Virus record (IMG/VR): IMGVR_UViG_3300027741_003638
Coordinates: 1 to 45,531 of that record
DNA: 45,531 bases
DNA from: a virus
Direction: 5' to 3' (one strand)
The position numbers were made by a program, and so were the translations under genes. This document shows, in pieces, positions 23,112 through 32,310 of the stretch; within the stretch, counting starts at the first letter, position 1, and the number at the start of each line of letters is the position of its first letter. The notes under the pieces were generated by a model. The model was given only the letters and a program-made list of their open reading frames with translations. It searched no databases and was not told the origin of the DNA.

Positions 23112-23933
23112 TCACTCAACAGACGTGCCGCATTTGACTTTTTTACTTTTTGTTAAAACACCAAAATCCACTGACCATTCGTGGCCAACGGCCAATTCGC
23201 TAGCATCAGATGGCAGACCAAAAACAATCCCGGTGATCTGTTGGACCTGAGCAAATGGCATGCGAAATTTGGTGAGATCATTGCCAAGATTTGGGTAAGG
23301 GGTAATATGTGGAATAACCCAGGCTGCTATCTGTTTGGTGTTGTCGTCTATTACAATTTTGTACATGGCATGTGGGACAACCACACCGTGTCCTATGGTC
23401 CTGTCCCCTGGCCCATATATGTTGCCCACATATATCGTGAATGTGTGCCCAGTTTCAACAGCCCAACCACGCACTGAAGTTTCTAGGAGTTTCCAAATGC
23501 CCCGGTTGAATGACGGTGCCTGTGGCGACATGTTGGTCATTAAGAAACTTTCTGTTTCAGCCTGTTGATCAAAACTCATATCTCCGTCGCTGACATTATG
23601 TCCTTGGTCAAAACCAGATCCTGCATAGTCTTGTGGTGTAGCACTGCCAGGCATGCTTTGGTCTGCGGCAAATGCATTTGAACGAGGCAAACAGCCCAGA
23701 GCATGCTCAGGTGTTAAAGTATAAACGACCCACAGAGGTATTTTAGCTATTGGATCAACAAACACAGCATAGGCATGACGGCATAGAGTCACCCCATTGT
23801 GCGCAATCTGCGGAAAACCCCACGGAGCCTGTGACGAACAAGCAGCAATTGGCTGTGCAGGGGCTTGTTGGTTTGCCAAGGCTGGATATATGGCTAGAAA
23901 CATCAACGCAGCAATGGCAAAGATTTTTTTCAT
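23112..23933 (-). CDS. Secreted DNA/RNA non-specific endonuclease, NUC1 family (273 aa)
   Basis: The first 20 residues are a Sec signal peptide (MKKIF, a hydrophobic run, then ALA before NQQ). The catalytic block reads GFDQGH (109-112 being DQGH, where the family has DRGH; the general base is His112), and [19 protein letters not shown] carries the metal-binding Asn143 and Glu151. Several Cys residues could form disulfides in the periplasm. It would cut DNA or RNA outside the cytoplasm. The ATG at 23931-23933 has GAGG upstream, and a late promoter core lies 26 nt before it. Arg to Gln in DRGH may lower activity. Confidence 0.87.
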   Translation of the reverse strand: MKKIFAIAALMFLAIYPALANQQAPAQPIAACSSQAPWGFPQIAHNGVTLCRHAYAVFVDPIAKIPLWVVYTLTPEHALGCLPRSNAFAADQSMPGSATPQDYAGSGFDQGHNVSDGDMSFDQQAETESFLMTNMSPQAPSFNRGIWKLLETSVRGWAVETGHTFTIYVGNIYGPGDRTIGHGVVVPHAMYKIVIDDNTKQIAAWVIPHITPYPNLGNDLTKFRMPFAQVQQITGIVFGLPSDASELAVGHEWSVDFGVLTKSKKVKCGTSVE

Positions 23934-23959
23934 CAAGTGGCCTCAGTCTTTCATTTAAC

Positions 23960-23967
23960 TATTTATC
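23960..23967 (-). promoter_or_regulatory. T4-like late promoter core (divergent pair, minus)
   Basis: The minus strand reads GATAAATA, ending 26 nt before the nuclease ATG. With the plus-strand core at 23994-24001 it forms a divergent pair 26 nt apart. Confidence 0.6.
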
Positions 23968-23993
23968 TTCGAATCATCACTAGATATAGCAGT

Positions 23994-24001
23994 AATAAAT
24001 A
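23994..24001 (+). promoter_or_regulatory. Late promoter core, leaderless class (divergent pair, plus)
   Basis: AATAAATA ends 7 nt before the fibre ATG at 24009; no ribosome site fits in between. Confidence 0.55.
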
Positions 24002-24008
24002 CACTATA

Positions 24009-26834
24009 ATGTCAGCATTTCCCGCAAATCCATTTGATGGCCAAATCTACAGCATAGGCCCAAGATCCTGGACATGGTCGTCAATACAACAGGGTTGGTT
24101 ATTGAACAACAACGCCGCAACAGGCCCAACCGGAGTAACTGGCCCGCAGGGTGTACCAGGTGTGTTGTTGACTACACTGGTCGTTAATAGTTTTATAGGT
24201 GACGGTAATACCGTTGTATACACACTGACAACCCCTCCCCAAAGTGTCTATAACACCATATTGAACGTTGACGGGTTGGTACAGACACCAAATATCAATT
24301 ATACTATTAGTGGCACAACTTTGACATTGGCGGCGCCCCCTGTAACCAATGCCACGATAGATATTACAATATTTCTAACAGGCGCGCCTGTGACAGGACC
24401 AGCGGGCGGAATAGGCCCCACTGGCTACACAGGACCAACAGGCAGTAGAGGACAAGCATCAACTATAACCGGTCCAACTGGTTGGACTGGACCATCTGGT
24501 GGCCCCACAGGCAACACAGGGCCAACTGGTCCTCTGGGCGGACCATCTGGTGCTACCGGCTCAACGGGTGCCACTGGACCATACGGCTGCAGCGGGTACA
24601 GTGGGTTTTCAGGATTCAGTGGCTTAATCGGCTGTTCTGGTTTGAGCGGCTTCAGTGGGTTTTCAGGATTCAGTGGCCTAATCGGCTGTTCTGGTTTGAG
24701 CGGCTTTAGTGGGTTTTCAGGATTCAGTGGCTTTGGTGGGTGTAGTGGTTACAGCGGCTACAGTGGGTGCAGTGGTTACAGTGGTTACAGCGGCTACAGC
24801 GGCTACAGTGGGTGCAGTGGTTACAGCGGCTACAGTGGGTGCAGTGGTTTTAGTGGGCATTCGGGATACAGTGGCTATGGAGCAACTGGTGCCACCGGAG
24901 CAGCCAGTACAGTAACAGGTCCAACAGGCCCTACAGGTCCAAGCGGTACTGCTGGATCAACTGGAGCGACTGGTTCTACAGGTGCAGGTGCCACAGGCCC
25001 TACGGGACCTATACCAAATAGTCCTCCAGTGAGTGGCAGTGCTTATCAAGCAGTCGGTACGATCTCAATACCAGGTAATACACCAGTTATAGTAGTAACG
25101 TTTACATTACCAAGTGCGGGTACCTGGGATGTGAGTTATTGGATGCGTGCACAAAGCACAAACGCTGCATTTGCAGGTGAGTTTGCGCTGTATGATCCAA
25201 CTGGTACACTTGTTCCCAACAGCGCAATACTCAGTTATTATAACACTACTGTGGCTTCGCAAAGCAGTACAGGCACCGGCCGCATAATACTTACTACTAC
25301 CGGTAGCGCAACCTATACCATGCGAGCATTTGCAAGTACAGGCAGTTATAGCAGCTTTATTGACGCCAATGGAACTACCGGTGTCACTTGGGTTCAACTT
25401 ACTGGAGGCTACGTAGGGGCCACCGGACCAACTGGCACAGGCGTTACTGGACCAACAGGGGTAAACGGTTTATCAGGTGCAACAGGATCAACTGGTCCAA
25501 CTGGGCCAGCAGGCGGCGGTGGCACGGGCAACTACAGCAACACCAACGTGGCCAGCTATCTCAGCGGCCCAGTGGTCATAGGCAATCTCAGCATAACCAA
25601 CACAACGCCGGCTACAAGCAGCACAAGCGGTGCGCTCACAGTAGCAGGTGGTGTGGGTATAGTTGGAAACCTCTACGTTGGCAGCAACATAGTTGTATCA
25701 GGCAACATCACAGCTGCAAACATCAACGGCAACATCAACATCACAGGCAATGTTACAGGTACTAGTAATAATGTACAGCTAGTTGCTGGATCATACAGTT
25801 GGACGTTTGACAACACTGGCAACCTAACACTGACCAACACAGGTGTGATCGCCACTACTGGCAACACCAACATCAGTTTGGATCCAGCCGGCAGCGGACA
25901 GGTAAATGTGTTAGGTAATCTGAGTACACTTGGTTATGGACTATTTACTGGAACATTTAATGAAACGGCCAATGTAGCCGGTGTCTACGTTGGTAATACA
26001 GGCACTGGCGGATCTCAAACTCCAAGAGTGTTGTTTGCCAATGGCAATGTCACACAAAACTGGGAAATAGATAATTCAAATGGAGTGTTCCGGTGGTATC
26101 AGCCAGGCGTGACCAAGATGACTCTGGATGGCAATGCTAACCTTGCAGTCACCGGCACTCTAGCAGTAACCGGAGCTATAACCACACCCAGCACTATAAC
26201 CACTCAGAGCACCATAATAGGCAATGCTTCAGTGGCATTCACCGCAGGTTTGGCAGCAGCAGGTAACGTAGCACTGTTGATGAACAGCAACATGGCCGTG
26301 CGCGACAACAGCGTCAACTACACAACCATGTACATGGATCTAGGCACTGGTGGATCAGCAGGAGGTGCATTCCAGTTCAGAGGTACAAGCAGTTATACTC
26401 AATGGGCAGTGATAGGATCTAATGGTATTACGCTGCCAACTCGTCCAGCAGTGAGAATTACCGCCAGCACCAGCAACAATTTTACTGCTACTACAACAAT
26501 AACCAACCAGTTGGTGGACTACAACCAAGGTGGATATTACAACAACAGCACAGGAGTGTTCACTGCCCCCATTGCCGGATTGTATCAGGCGTTTATGAAC
26601 CTGCGCATATCAGGTGGCTCTGGATCTGCTGCTGCTGCTATGAAGAAAAACGGAACTGGCGGCACACAGGTACTGTATTGGGAGACCAGTGCAGGCAATC
26701 TCAGCGGGCCCACGCACTGGGGGGTAAGCGGAATACTCAAACTCAATACTAATGATACCCTGCAGGTAGTTGTTACCAACGGTACTATTACCTTTGACAG
26801 CAACGACAGTTGGGGTGTTGCCTACATAGGATAA
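24009..26834 (+). CDS. Collagen-like fibre with GxS repeats and C1q-like head (941 aa)
   Basis: The N-terminus ([20 protein letters not shown]) is the Trp-rich module shared with the gene at 1-983. Gly-X-Y repeats follow at about 30-45 and 135-345, including a long stretch of SGF/SGY/SGC triplets with many Cys. After the first collagen block there is a beta-rich region; from about 520 come the [20 protein letters not shown]-type (short module) fibre repeats. The last ~130 residues fit a C1q/TNF-like head ([22 protein letters not shown] ... WGVAYIG, motif ends only). The protein should form a trimeric stalk with a globular tip. The upstream in-frame GTG is rejected because the promoter leaves only 7 nt before this ATG. 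Confidence 0.85.
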   Translation: MSAFPANPFDGQIYSIGPRSWTWSSIQQGWLLNNNAATGPTGVTGPQGVPGVLLTTLVVNSFIGDGNTVVYTLTTPPQSVYNTILNVDGLVQTPNINYTISGTTLTLAAPPVTNATIDITIFLTGAPVTGPAGGIGPTGYTGPTGSRGQASTITGPTGWTGPSGGPTGNTGPTGPLGGPSGATGSTGATGPYGCSGYSGFSGFSGLIGCSGLSGFSGFSGFSGLIGCSGLSGFSGFSGFSGFGGCSGYSGYSGCSGYSGYSGYSGYSGCSGYSGYSGCSGFSGHSGYSGYGATGATGAASTVTGPTGPTGPSGTAGSTGATGSTGAGATGPTGPIPNSPPVSGSAYQAVGTISIPGNTPVIVVTFTLPSAGTWDVSYWMRAQSTNAAFAGEFALYDPTGTLVPNSAILSYYNTTVASQSSTGTGRIILTTTGSATYTMRAFASTGSYSSFIDANGTTGVTWVQLTGGYVGATGPTGTGVTGPTGVNGLSGATGSTGPTGPAGGGGTGNYSNTNVASYLSGPVVIGNLSITNTTPATSSTSGALTVAGGVGIVGNLYVGSNIVVSGNITAANINGNINITGNVTGTSNNVQLVAGSYSWTFDNTGNLTLTNTGVIATTGNTNISLDPAGSGQVNVLGNLSTLGYGLFTGTFNETANVAGVYVGNTGTGGSQTPRVLFANGNVTQNWEIDNSNGVFRWYQPGVTKMTLDGNANLAVTGTLAVTGAITTPSTITTQSTIIGNASVAFTAGLAAAGNVALLMNSNMAVRDNSVNYTTMYMDLGTGGSAGGAFQFRGTSSYTQWAVIGSNGITLPTRPAVRITASTSNNFTATTTITNQLVDYNQGGYYNNSTGVFTAPIAGLYQAFMNLRISGGSGSAAAAMKKNGTGGTQVLYWETSAGNLSGPTHWGVSGILKLNTNDTLQVVVTNGTITFDSNDSWGVAYIG
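24603..24850 (+). repeat. 54-bp tandem repeat and shorter GxS repeats
   Basis: GGGTTTTCAGGATTCAGTGG starts at 24603, 24657 and 24711, exactly 54 bp apart, with nearly identical sequence in the first two units. Shorter repeats of AGTGGTTACAGCGGCTAC type follow to about 24850. All stay in frame (multiples of 9) and encode SGF/SGY/SGC triplets. Confidence 0.85.
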
Positions 26835-26837
26835 AAG

Positions 26838-27566
26838 ATGATAATCAAAGGTGCAACGTTGAGAAATCTCACTGTTTATGATCAACAGTTTGTTTCAAAT
26901 GGTCTACAGTTGTACTACAATCCGTCTGTCAGTTATCCAGGTTCAGGTACGTCCCTTAACGATCTGTCAAACAATGGATTCAATGGTACACTGACCAACA
27001 GTCCAACCTTCAATGCAACAGGGAATTATTTTACATATAATGGATCTAACACCTACATTTTAACTCCCAGCATGACTAGTGCTTTTATTGGCAGCACTGC
27101 TGTCAGCATAGAAATGTGGTTGTATCCAACGGCGGCGGGTTGTGCCATGTTGGAAAATGGCAATACCATACCGGGTACAGGCTGGACTGACAACAATATA
27201 GAAATGGGCAACAGTGTTTTGCCTCGAGTGGGGTTTTGGAATGGTGCTGTGGCTGCGGTCACTGCTGGCACTACTACCACTGGTTTAAACAATTGGTATC
27301 AGATTGTATTGACCTACAACGGCAGCACCCTACAGGGCTACAACAATGCAGTTGCTGGAACTGGTGGGGCCACAGGCAGACAAGTGCCGTGGCTGTATGG
27401 CAATCAGTATTATTTGATAATTGGAGCAGCATCAAATACTAACCTAGGCATATCTAACGCCTTTTGGTCTGGCAGAATTGGTATAGTGCGAGTGTATAAT
27501 CGAGGCCTCACCGCCCAAGAGGTAGACATAAACTTTCAGACTACGCGCAGTATCTACAAAATTTGA
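26838..27566 (+). CDS. LamG-like/concanavalin-fold lectin protein (242 aa)
   Basis: The protein fits the Laminin G-like (jelly-roll) family found in phage fibres: GLQLYYNPSVSYPGSGTSLNDLS at the start (short motif DLSNNGFNGT), FTYNGSNTY, VSIEMWLYP, GLNNWYQIVLTYNG and GRIGIVRVYNRGLTAQEV. Such domains bind sugars or proteins at the cell surface. It begins 3 nt after the fibre stop with AGGAT as ribosome site, so it is co-transcribed with the fibre. Likely a receptor-binding tip or accessory. Confidence 0.83.
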   Translation: MIIKGATLRNLTVYDQQFVSNGLQLYYNPSVSYPGSGTSLNDLSNNGFNGTLTNSPTFNATGNYFTYNGSNTYILTPSMTSAFIGSTAVSIEMWLYPTAAGCAMLENGNTIPGTGWTDNNIEMGNSVLPRVGFWNGAVAAVTAGTTTTGLNNWYQIVLTYNGSTLQGYNNAVAGTGGATGRQVPWLYGNQYYLIIGAASNTNLGISNAFWSGRIGIVRVYNRGLTAQEVDINFQTTRSIYKI

Positions 27567-27599
27567 CCTGTCAATCTAACATCCTCTGCCAATGCCGCC

Positions 27600-27607
27600 G
27601 GTAAATA
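27600..27607 (+). promoter_or_regulatory. T4-like late promoter core
   Basis: GGTAAATA ends 18 nt before the ATG at 27626, leaving room for the AAAGGAG ribosome site. Confidence 0.5.
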
Positions 27608-27625
27608 TCAGAAAGGAGCAATACC

Positions 27626-28306
27626 ATGGCCGTTACAAACAGCACAGGCACTACGGGACCAACCGGACCAACCGGACGTGCCGGATCGCAAGGGAACATA
27701 GGCAGCACAGGACCAACTGGTACAGCTGGTCCTACAGGGCCAACAGGTAGATCCAACACAGGACCTACTGGCGTGCAGGGATCTCAAGGATCTCAAGGCA
27801 ATCAAGGTGTTACTGGCCCTACAGGCAGCATCGGCCCACAGGGTGCAACTGGTGCAACGGGTGTAGCCGGTGCGGCCGGTGCGGCTACTATGACAGGAGC
27901 AACTGGCCCTGCTGGTGCAGGCACACTGTCTGCTCGTACCACAATCACTGCGACCACTCCAACAATGTTGGTAAACAACTCCAGTATCATTAGTACCACA
28001 GCCTATCATGGTTTCAACATCTATTCTATACAAACCAGTAGTGCTGCTTGGGTTACGGTATATAACACCAGCACTGCTGCAACAGCCGATACCGGCAGGT
28101 CAATTTCTATCGATCCTGTCCCAGGTAGCGGTGTAATTGCCGAAGCCATAACAACGGGAGCACAAACTGTCAACTTCACACCCTGTGTTGGCGGTTACCT
28201 TAATAATTCTCCGCCAAACACCACTCTTTCAATGAAGGTTGTCAACACTGGTAATAGTGCTGCTGCAATCACAGTCACGTTGACCGTCCTACAGACTGAG
28301 GTCTAA
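27626..28306 (+). CDS. Short collagen-like virion protein (226 aa)
   Basis: Residues 5-95 are Gly-X-Y repeats ([20 protein letters not shown]), and the last ~125 residues form a beta-rich domain ([26 protein letters not shown], here only its start [11 protein letters not shown]; later [17 protein letters not shown] at the end). AAAGGAG precedes the ATG. It ends one base before the protease gene. A short trimeric fibre or a fibre anchor is likely. Confidence 0.8.
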   Translation: MAVTNSTGTTGPTGPTGRAGSQGNIGSTGPTGTAGPTGPTGRSNTGPTGVQGSQGSQGNQGVTGPTGSIGPQGATGATGVAGAAGAATMTGATGPAGAGTLSARTTITATTPTMLVNNSSIISTTAYHGFNIYSIQTSSAAWVTVYNTSTAATADTGRSISIDPVPGSGVIAEAITTGAQTVNFTPCVGGYLNNSPPNTTLSMKVVNTGNSAAAITVTLTVLQTEV

Positions 28307-28307
28307 T

Positions 28308-30017
28308 ATGAATACCAACAAGCGAGTGCTGCTGACCAACAGCAGCAACACCGTACCAAAGGACTCTACCACTGTACCAGCAGATCTTGGCCAGATCGCC
28401 ACGGCAGTTATGCTGTTGCGTCGGCAGCAGTTTGATGGCCTATCAATGCAACAGCATGCAGATGCCATCATAGCAGGTAAACGCAGTGACACACTCTCTT
28501 ATTCAGAGTTTGCACAACGTTACAGCAGCAGTGCAGAAGATCTAGAACATGCTGTTGGTTTTGCTAGATATTTTGGCCTTACTGTGATTGAAAGCAGTGC
28601 CGCTGCTGCCATGGTAAAGGTCCGCGGTACGGTGAAACAATTAAATACAGCATTTCAAACACAATTGTTGACCATAGAATCCAACGGCAAGACCTGGATG
28701 GGCTATGATGGCATCTTGACTATCCCCGAATCACTTTATCAGGTGGTTGAATATGTCATCGGACTCAACAATCCAGCAACCATGCGGCATCTCTTGACCA
28801 AACCAAAACAACCAACTGCCGCAGTGTCTGCATCTGCTGGCCTTGCAAGTTTGACTCCAATTCAAGTAGCTGCTGCATATAATTTTCCAGCCAGCAGTGG
28901 CTACGGCCAATGCATAGGTCTGATCGAATACGGTGGAGGCTATACTGCTCAAAATATAACCAGCAGTTTTTCGGCCATAGGCCTGTCAAATCCACAGGTG
29001 GTTTCTATTCCTGTTGACACAGGCACAAATGACCCATCAGATGCTGACAGTTCTGGTGAGGTCATGCTGGATATTTTCATTGCAGGAGCAGTGGTTCCAC
29101 ATGCAAAGATTGCAGTGTACTTTGGTGCAGGGGCAGGTAATCCACTGCCAGGTCCCAACTGGTATGACCCCATTAACACAGCTATACACGACCGTGTTAA
29201 TGCACCCTGTGTGCTCAGCATCAGTTGGGGAGAATCAGAAGCGGCCTTTGGCCGTGTCAACATGCAGGCCATGGACATGGTGTTGTCACAGGCTGCGTTA
29301 TTGGGCATTACAGTATGCGCAGCATCAGGCGACAGCGGTTCAACATGGGATGGTCTAGGTGTTGAAGTCCTATATCCGGCATCTAGCCCCTATGTACTGT
29401 CATGCGGTGGAACTTCATTGTTGTTGAATGGCTCGGCCATAGCCAGTGAAGTGGTTTGGAACCAATCACGCGCTCAAGCAGGTGCTACTGGTGGAGGAAT
29501 CAGCATTTATGAATCCAAACCTCCATATCAAACTGGTTTGACCTACAAACTGTATCCCAGCAATACTGTGACTAGCCTAGCAACACGCGGTGTCCCAGAT
29601 GTGGCTGGTAATGCAGACCCGTTCAGCGGCTATAGTTTTTACTACAGCAACAGAAATCTAGCAGCATCACAAGTGGGAGGTACCAGTGCTGTGGCACCAT
29701 TATGGGCTGGTTTGATCGCAAGATTAGTCTGCTTAACTGGCAAAAACCTAGGACTGGTCAACACACTGCTCTACAGTTCTCCTGCGGTGTTTAACGATGT
29801 CATCAGTGGCCAAAATGTCTATACTCCCAGCAGTGTCACCACAGGTTACAGTGCCACTACTGGTTGGGATGCCTGCACCGGCCTTGGCAGTCCAAATGGC
29901 ACTAAGATTCTGCTGTTGATCAGGAAAGGTCCCGTGTGGCCCAAGAACAATTATGGTTTCCGTCCCAGCAGTGGCGCAGTTTGGCCTCGTACCAACACAG
30001 GTGTTAGACAAGTCTAG
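28308..30017 (+). CDS. Sedolisin (peptidase S53), kumamolisin-like (569 aa)
   Basis: Residues 1-165 match the activation prodomain of kumamolisin-type proteases. The catalytic domain has Glu251 and Asp255 (GEVMLDIFIAGAVVPHA), SISWG, ASGDSGS and the nucleophile Ser460 in GGTSAVAP. The C-terminal calcium-binding segment (NDVISGQN ... GWDACTGLGSP) is present. The position of the oxyanion Asp (kumamolisin Asp164) appears to be Ala312 by my alignment. There is no signal peptide. It directly follows the fibre genes in the same transcription unit, with GAGGT before the ATG. It may mature fibre proteins or digest host surface proteins (inference). Confidence 0.88.
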   Translation: MNTNKRVLLTNSSNTVPKDSTTVPADLGQIATAVMLLRRQQFDGLSMQQHADAIIAGKRSDTLSYSEFAQRYSSSAEDLEHAVGFARYFGLTVIESSAAAAMVKVRGTVKQLNTAFQTQLLTIESNGKTWMGYDGILTIPESLYQVVEYVIGLNNPATMRHLLTKPKQPTAAVSASAGLASLTPIQVAAAYNFPASSGYGQCIGLIEYGGGYTAQNITSSFSAIGLSNPQVVSIPVDTGTNDPSDADSSGEVMLDIFIAGAVVPHAKIAVYFGAGAGNPLPGPNWYDPINTAIHDRVNAPCVLSISWGESEAAFGRVNMQAMDMVLSQAALLGITVCAASGDSGSTWDGLGVEVLYPASSPYVLSCGGTSLLLNGSAIASEVVWNQSRAQAGATGGGISIYESKPPYQTGLTYKLYPSNTVTSLATRGVPDVAGNADPFSGYSFYYSNRNLAASQVGGTSAVAPLWAGLIARLVCLTGKNLGLVNTLLYSSPAVFNDVISGQNVYTPSSVTTGYSATTGWDACTGLGSPNGTKILLLIRKGPVWPKNNYGFRPSSGAVWPRTNTGVRQV

Positions 30018-30022
30018 CAAAA

Positions 30023-30030
30023 GATAAATA
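30023..30030 (+). promoter_or_regulatory. Late promoter core, leaderless class
   Basis: GATAAATA ends 4 nt before the ATG at 30035. Confidence 0.6.
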
Positions 30031-30034
30031 ACAC

Positions 30035-30604
30035 ATGTTCAACCATCCCTATATCTGTCTCAGTACCAAAGACGATCTCAGCGACGACAGCATCAAATCA
30101 TGGTTTAAGTCAGTGGATGAAGCTGGGCCGTCTGGTATAATCACTGCTACAGAACTAACAGCCAACAACAAACCTCAGAGATTTTATCGTAGAAAAATCA
30201 ACGGTATGAATAGATACTGCGTAGTACTCTGCAGAGATCTTGAGGGCGAAGAAGTGCGCAATATAGCATTGGCAGTTGACAGTAGCATACCCAGCGGTGA
30301 TTTTGAAATCTCATGGAGCCAACACCCCCAAAGTGATGATCGCTATGCTGTCGTTCAGGAAGATCTGTTAAAGGCCATTGCACTAGAAGCGTCTAAACGC
30401 AATCATGGAAAATGGTTAAACAAAAAAATCAACGAAGGTTGGAGATTTGGACAGAATTTCAACAGCAGAGGCAAAGTCAGTCCCATGTGCAGAGAATGGC
30501 ATGCGTTGAATGAAAGATACCAAGCAGCCGAGTACCATAGGATGATCAGCCTCATACAGGTGTTAGAGGAAATGAATTTGAGTTTGATGGCCAAAAAATC
30601 ATAA
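30035..30604 (+). CDS. RyR-domain-like protein (189 aa)
   Basis: The C-terminal ~65 residues fit the RyR domain: HGKWLNKKINEGWRFGQ matches its H-x-x-W ... GWxYG core, and MCREWHALNERYQAAEYHR matches the second half (P-x-LxxYxeL, then helix). RyR domains occur in bacteria and phages as possible ligand-binding modules of unknown function. The N-terminal ~115 residues are not recognised. No membrane segments. A 9-nt gap separates it from the heme oxygenase gene, so the two may be co-transcribed. Confidence 0.65.
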   Translation: MFNHPYICLSTKDDLSDDSIKSWFKSVDEAGPSGIITATELTANNKPQRFYRRKINGMNRYCVVLCRDLEGEEVRNIALAVDSSIPSGDFEISWSQHPQSDDRYAVVQEDLLKAIALEASKRNHGKWLNKKINEGWRFGQNFNSRGKVSPMCREWHALNERYQAAEYHRMISLIQVLEEMNLSLMAKKS

Positions 30605-30613
30605 ACTTAGATC

Positions 30614-31147
30614 ATGAGCAATATCAATCAATCCGAACTTAGGCAATCTGTTCAAAAACTTCATAAACTGGCTGAAAACACACGATTCTCACAGTCCTTG
30701 ATTACAGATGATGTCGATCAAGATATCTATCGCAACATGTGCTACCAGATGTGGCTGATAACCGATGCAATTGAGCACAAAATTGACCTACCACCAGACC
30801 TAGAGCGTCGGTCAACATTTGTACAGGATATTGCAGAATCTCGCCAAGGTTTGGTAAGAATTTTGCCTGCCACACAGCAATATCTCAATCACATCAAGTG
30901 CACGGAACCTAGAAATCTAGCAGGTATAATCTACTGCTTTTATCTTGGTTGGCTATATGGTGGACAAATAATTGCAAAAAAACTGTCCTTGCCTAAAAAC
31001 CACATGACCTTTAGCAATGCCCAGCGCAGTATCGACTGGATAAGACAAACCCTACTGGTTGATCTTAACGAAACTGATATTGCCGAAGCACAGGCTGCAT
31101 TTATTGTCATAATTGAGATCTATCAAGAACTTTATGAACTGCATTGA
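30614..31147 (+). CDS. Heme oxygenase-like protein (177 aa)
   Basis: It aligns with the heme oxygenase family. HKLAENTRFSQSL carries the proximal heme ligand His17 (family H-x-x-AEN-x-x-F). LPATQQYLNHI and FYLGWLYGGQIIAKKL match the distal helix, where the classical sequence is RYLGDLSGGQ. The Asp140 equivalent is Trp113 and the preceding Arg is Phe, both unusual changes at the oxygen-activating site. The enzyme would cleave heme to biliverdin IX-alpha, iron and CO. It overlaps the bilin reductase gene by 14 nt, which supports the pathway. Known in marine phages as ho1 or hemO. Confidence 0.85.
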   Translation: MSNINQSELRQSVQKLHKLAENTRFSQSLITDDVDQDIYRNMCYQMWLITDAIEHKIDLPPDLERRSTFVQDIAESRQGLVRILPATQQYLNHIKCTEPRNLAGIIYCFYLGWLYGGQIIAKKLSLPKNHMTFSNAQRSIDWIRQTLLVDLNETDIAEAQAAFIVIIEIYQELYELH

Positions 31148-31766
31148 ACAGATCACAGGTATTGCACGCAGGTTGCAATATATTATAGCAGATGATTTGC
31201 TGGCCTATAGCATACCCACAGATGAATATGGCTGGGAAAATCACAGATATGTCAGTCCAAAATTCCGTCTTGGCCATGTGGAACTGTTCCTGCAGGAAAA
31301 TTTTGCTGTGGTACATGTGTGCGTTTTTCCGCATGAGACTGATCCAAGTCCCATATTTGGTTTTGATGTAATAGCAGGACGAGACAAAATCACCGGAGTA
31401 TTTTTGGATCTCAGTCCTGTGCAAGAACCAGTAGTGCCTTTCATTAAAATTGCTGTCGCCAGCAACAGAGAGCGTCCAGAATGGGGCGATATATTCAGTG
31501 ACCATTGGTTAGCCTGCAGGCCCACAGCAGATGACATGACCAAAATAGGTCTCGAGTCTGAACGGCTGTTGACTGAATATCTCAAAGCACTGGGCAAAAA
31601 CGGCAATAGAGATTTGATTATTGCCAGACAGAATCGCTATTGTACACAGCAACAGAAGAACCCACACACCAGGCGAGCTTTGGTGAAACTACTGGGAGAC
31701 GCTGGGGCTGAACACTTCATGAGCACAATATTATTTCCCGAGATACCCACAACAGCACACAAATAA
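31134..31766 (+). CDS. Ferredoxin-dependent bilin reductase, PcyA/PcyX type (210 aa)
   Basis: The protein aligns with ferredoxin-dependent bilin reductases. VVHVCVFPHE carries His61 (PcyA His88), FGFDVIAG carries the catalytic Asp78 (PcyA Asp105), LDLSPV and PEWGDIFSDHW are family landmarks, and YCTQQQKNPHTRRAL is the C-terminal signature. The Asp of that signature (KND in PcyA) is Pro177 here. Such enzymes reduce biliverdin to phycobilins. PcyX-type enzymes were described from oceanic viruses of probably non-cyanobacterial hosts. The ATG at 31134 lies inside the heme oxygenase gene. No ferredoxin gene is seen nearby. Confidence 0.88.
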   Translation: MNCIEQITGIARRLQYIIADDLLAYSIPTDEYGWENHRYVSPKFRLGHVELFLQENFAVVHVCVFPHETDPSPIFGFDVIAGRDKITGVFLDLSPVQEPVVPFIKIAVASNRERPEWGDIFSDHWLACRPTADDMTKIGLESERLLTEYLKALGKNGNRDLIIARQNRYCTQQQKNPHTRRALVKLLGDAGAEHFMSTILFPEIPTTAHK

Positions 31767-32310
31767 ACGGCACCTCACTCACATTTATTGCTCATTATAT
31801 TCTCACAAAACAGCACAATCACACAAGATGACAGGATATCGCAGTATAGTGTCTGCGCGGGGAAGGGACGGTCGCCGTCAGGAACCCGAATAAACAGGTG
31901 CATCATCCGCCTGACCGGGAAGTATCGGCTGTCCTCGTGGTGAAAATATCTCCAGCCCGATCCCGGAATACTCAATCAAGATCAGGAATAGATTGTAAAA
32001 TCATCGCCCCATGTGCTGCATGGGCTACAAATGGATCGCTCTATCTACCATTGATAACGATCAAGAACGGCTGAGGTTGATCAGTATTCCTCTGCTGTTT
32101 TCCGCTGCTGGACTCTGTCCAGGATGTGCATGTAATGTTGGTACCGGGCAACCGCCAACGATCGACAACGATCAAGCATGAAAACTGGTCTGTGGGGACT
32201 GCCTGTACGCAGAATTTTCTCACATACATTCTCCCTCGTTTAAACGCGGGGGAGATATGGTCTATGGACCCAACCAACCGCAAATGTGTAGGGAAAGCAA
32301 AATTAAGCCA
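31767..32310 (+). ncRNA. Hairpin-rich gene-free segment, candidate structured RNA
   Basis: This is the only stretch over 300 bases without a convincing gene. It is richer in G+C than its flanks and holds several hairpins: GACGG-TCG-CCGTC (31868-31880), CCGGG ... CCCGG with further paired blocks (31915-31965), CCCATG-TGCTG-CATGGG (32008-32024), CTGGAC-TCT-GTCCAG (32109-32123) and CCCTCG-TTTAAA-CGCGGG (32233-32250). ATATCTCC (31946-31953) and GGAGATAT (32251-32258) can pair over 300 nt. AACGATC occurs three times (32056, 32158, 32168). The strand is assumed from the neighbours. An ORF of 66 codons on the minus strand (31775-31975) is not convincing. Identity unknown; large phage RNAs such as GOLLD or ROOL are comparisons to test. 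Confidence 0.4.

Noticed and set aside
24603-24850. CRISPR-like array
   Set aside because: The repeats are contiguous, have no unique spacers and encode in-frame Gly-X-Ser triplets.
31775-31975. 66-codon frame on the minus strand in the gene-free segment
   Set aside because: It starts at a TTG right after a stop, has no ribosome site, and overlaps the hairpins; a decayed gene cannot be excluded but it is not supported.
32041-32283. 80-codon minus-strand frame in the gene-free segment
   Set aside because: Composition is not protein-like, there is no ribosome site, and it also overlaps hairpins.
31767-32310. Direct identification as GOLLD or ROOL RNA
   Set aside because: Size and setting would fit, but I cannot recall or verify the conserved cores by eye, so it is left as a hypothesis to test.
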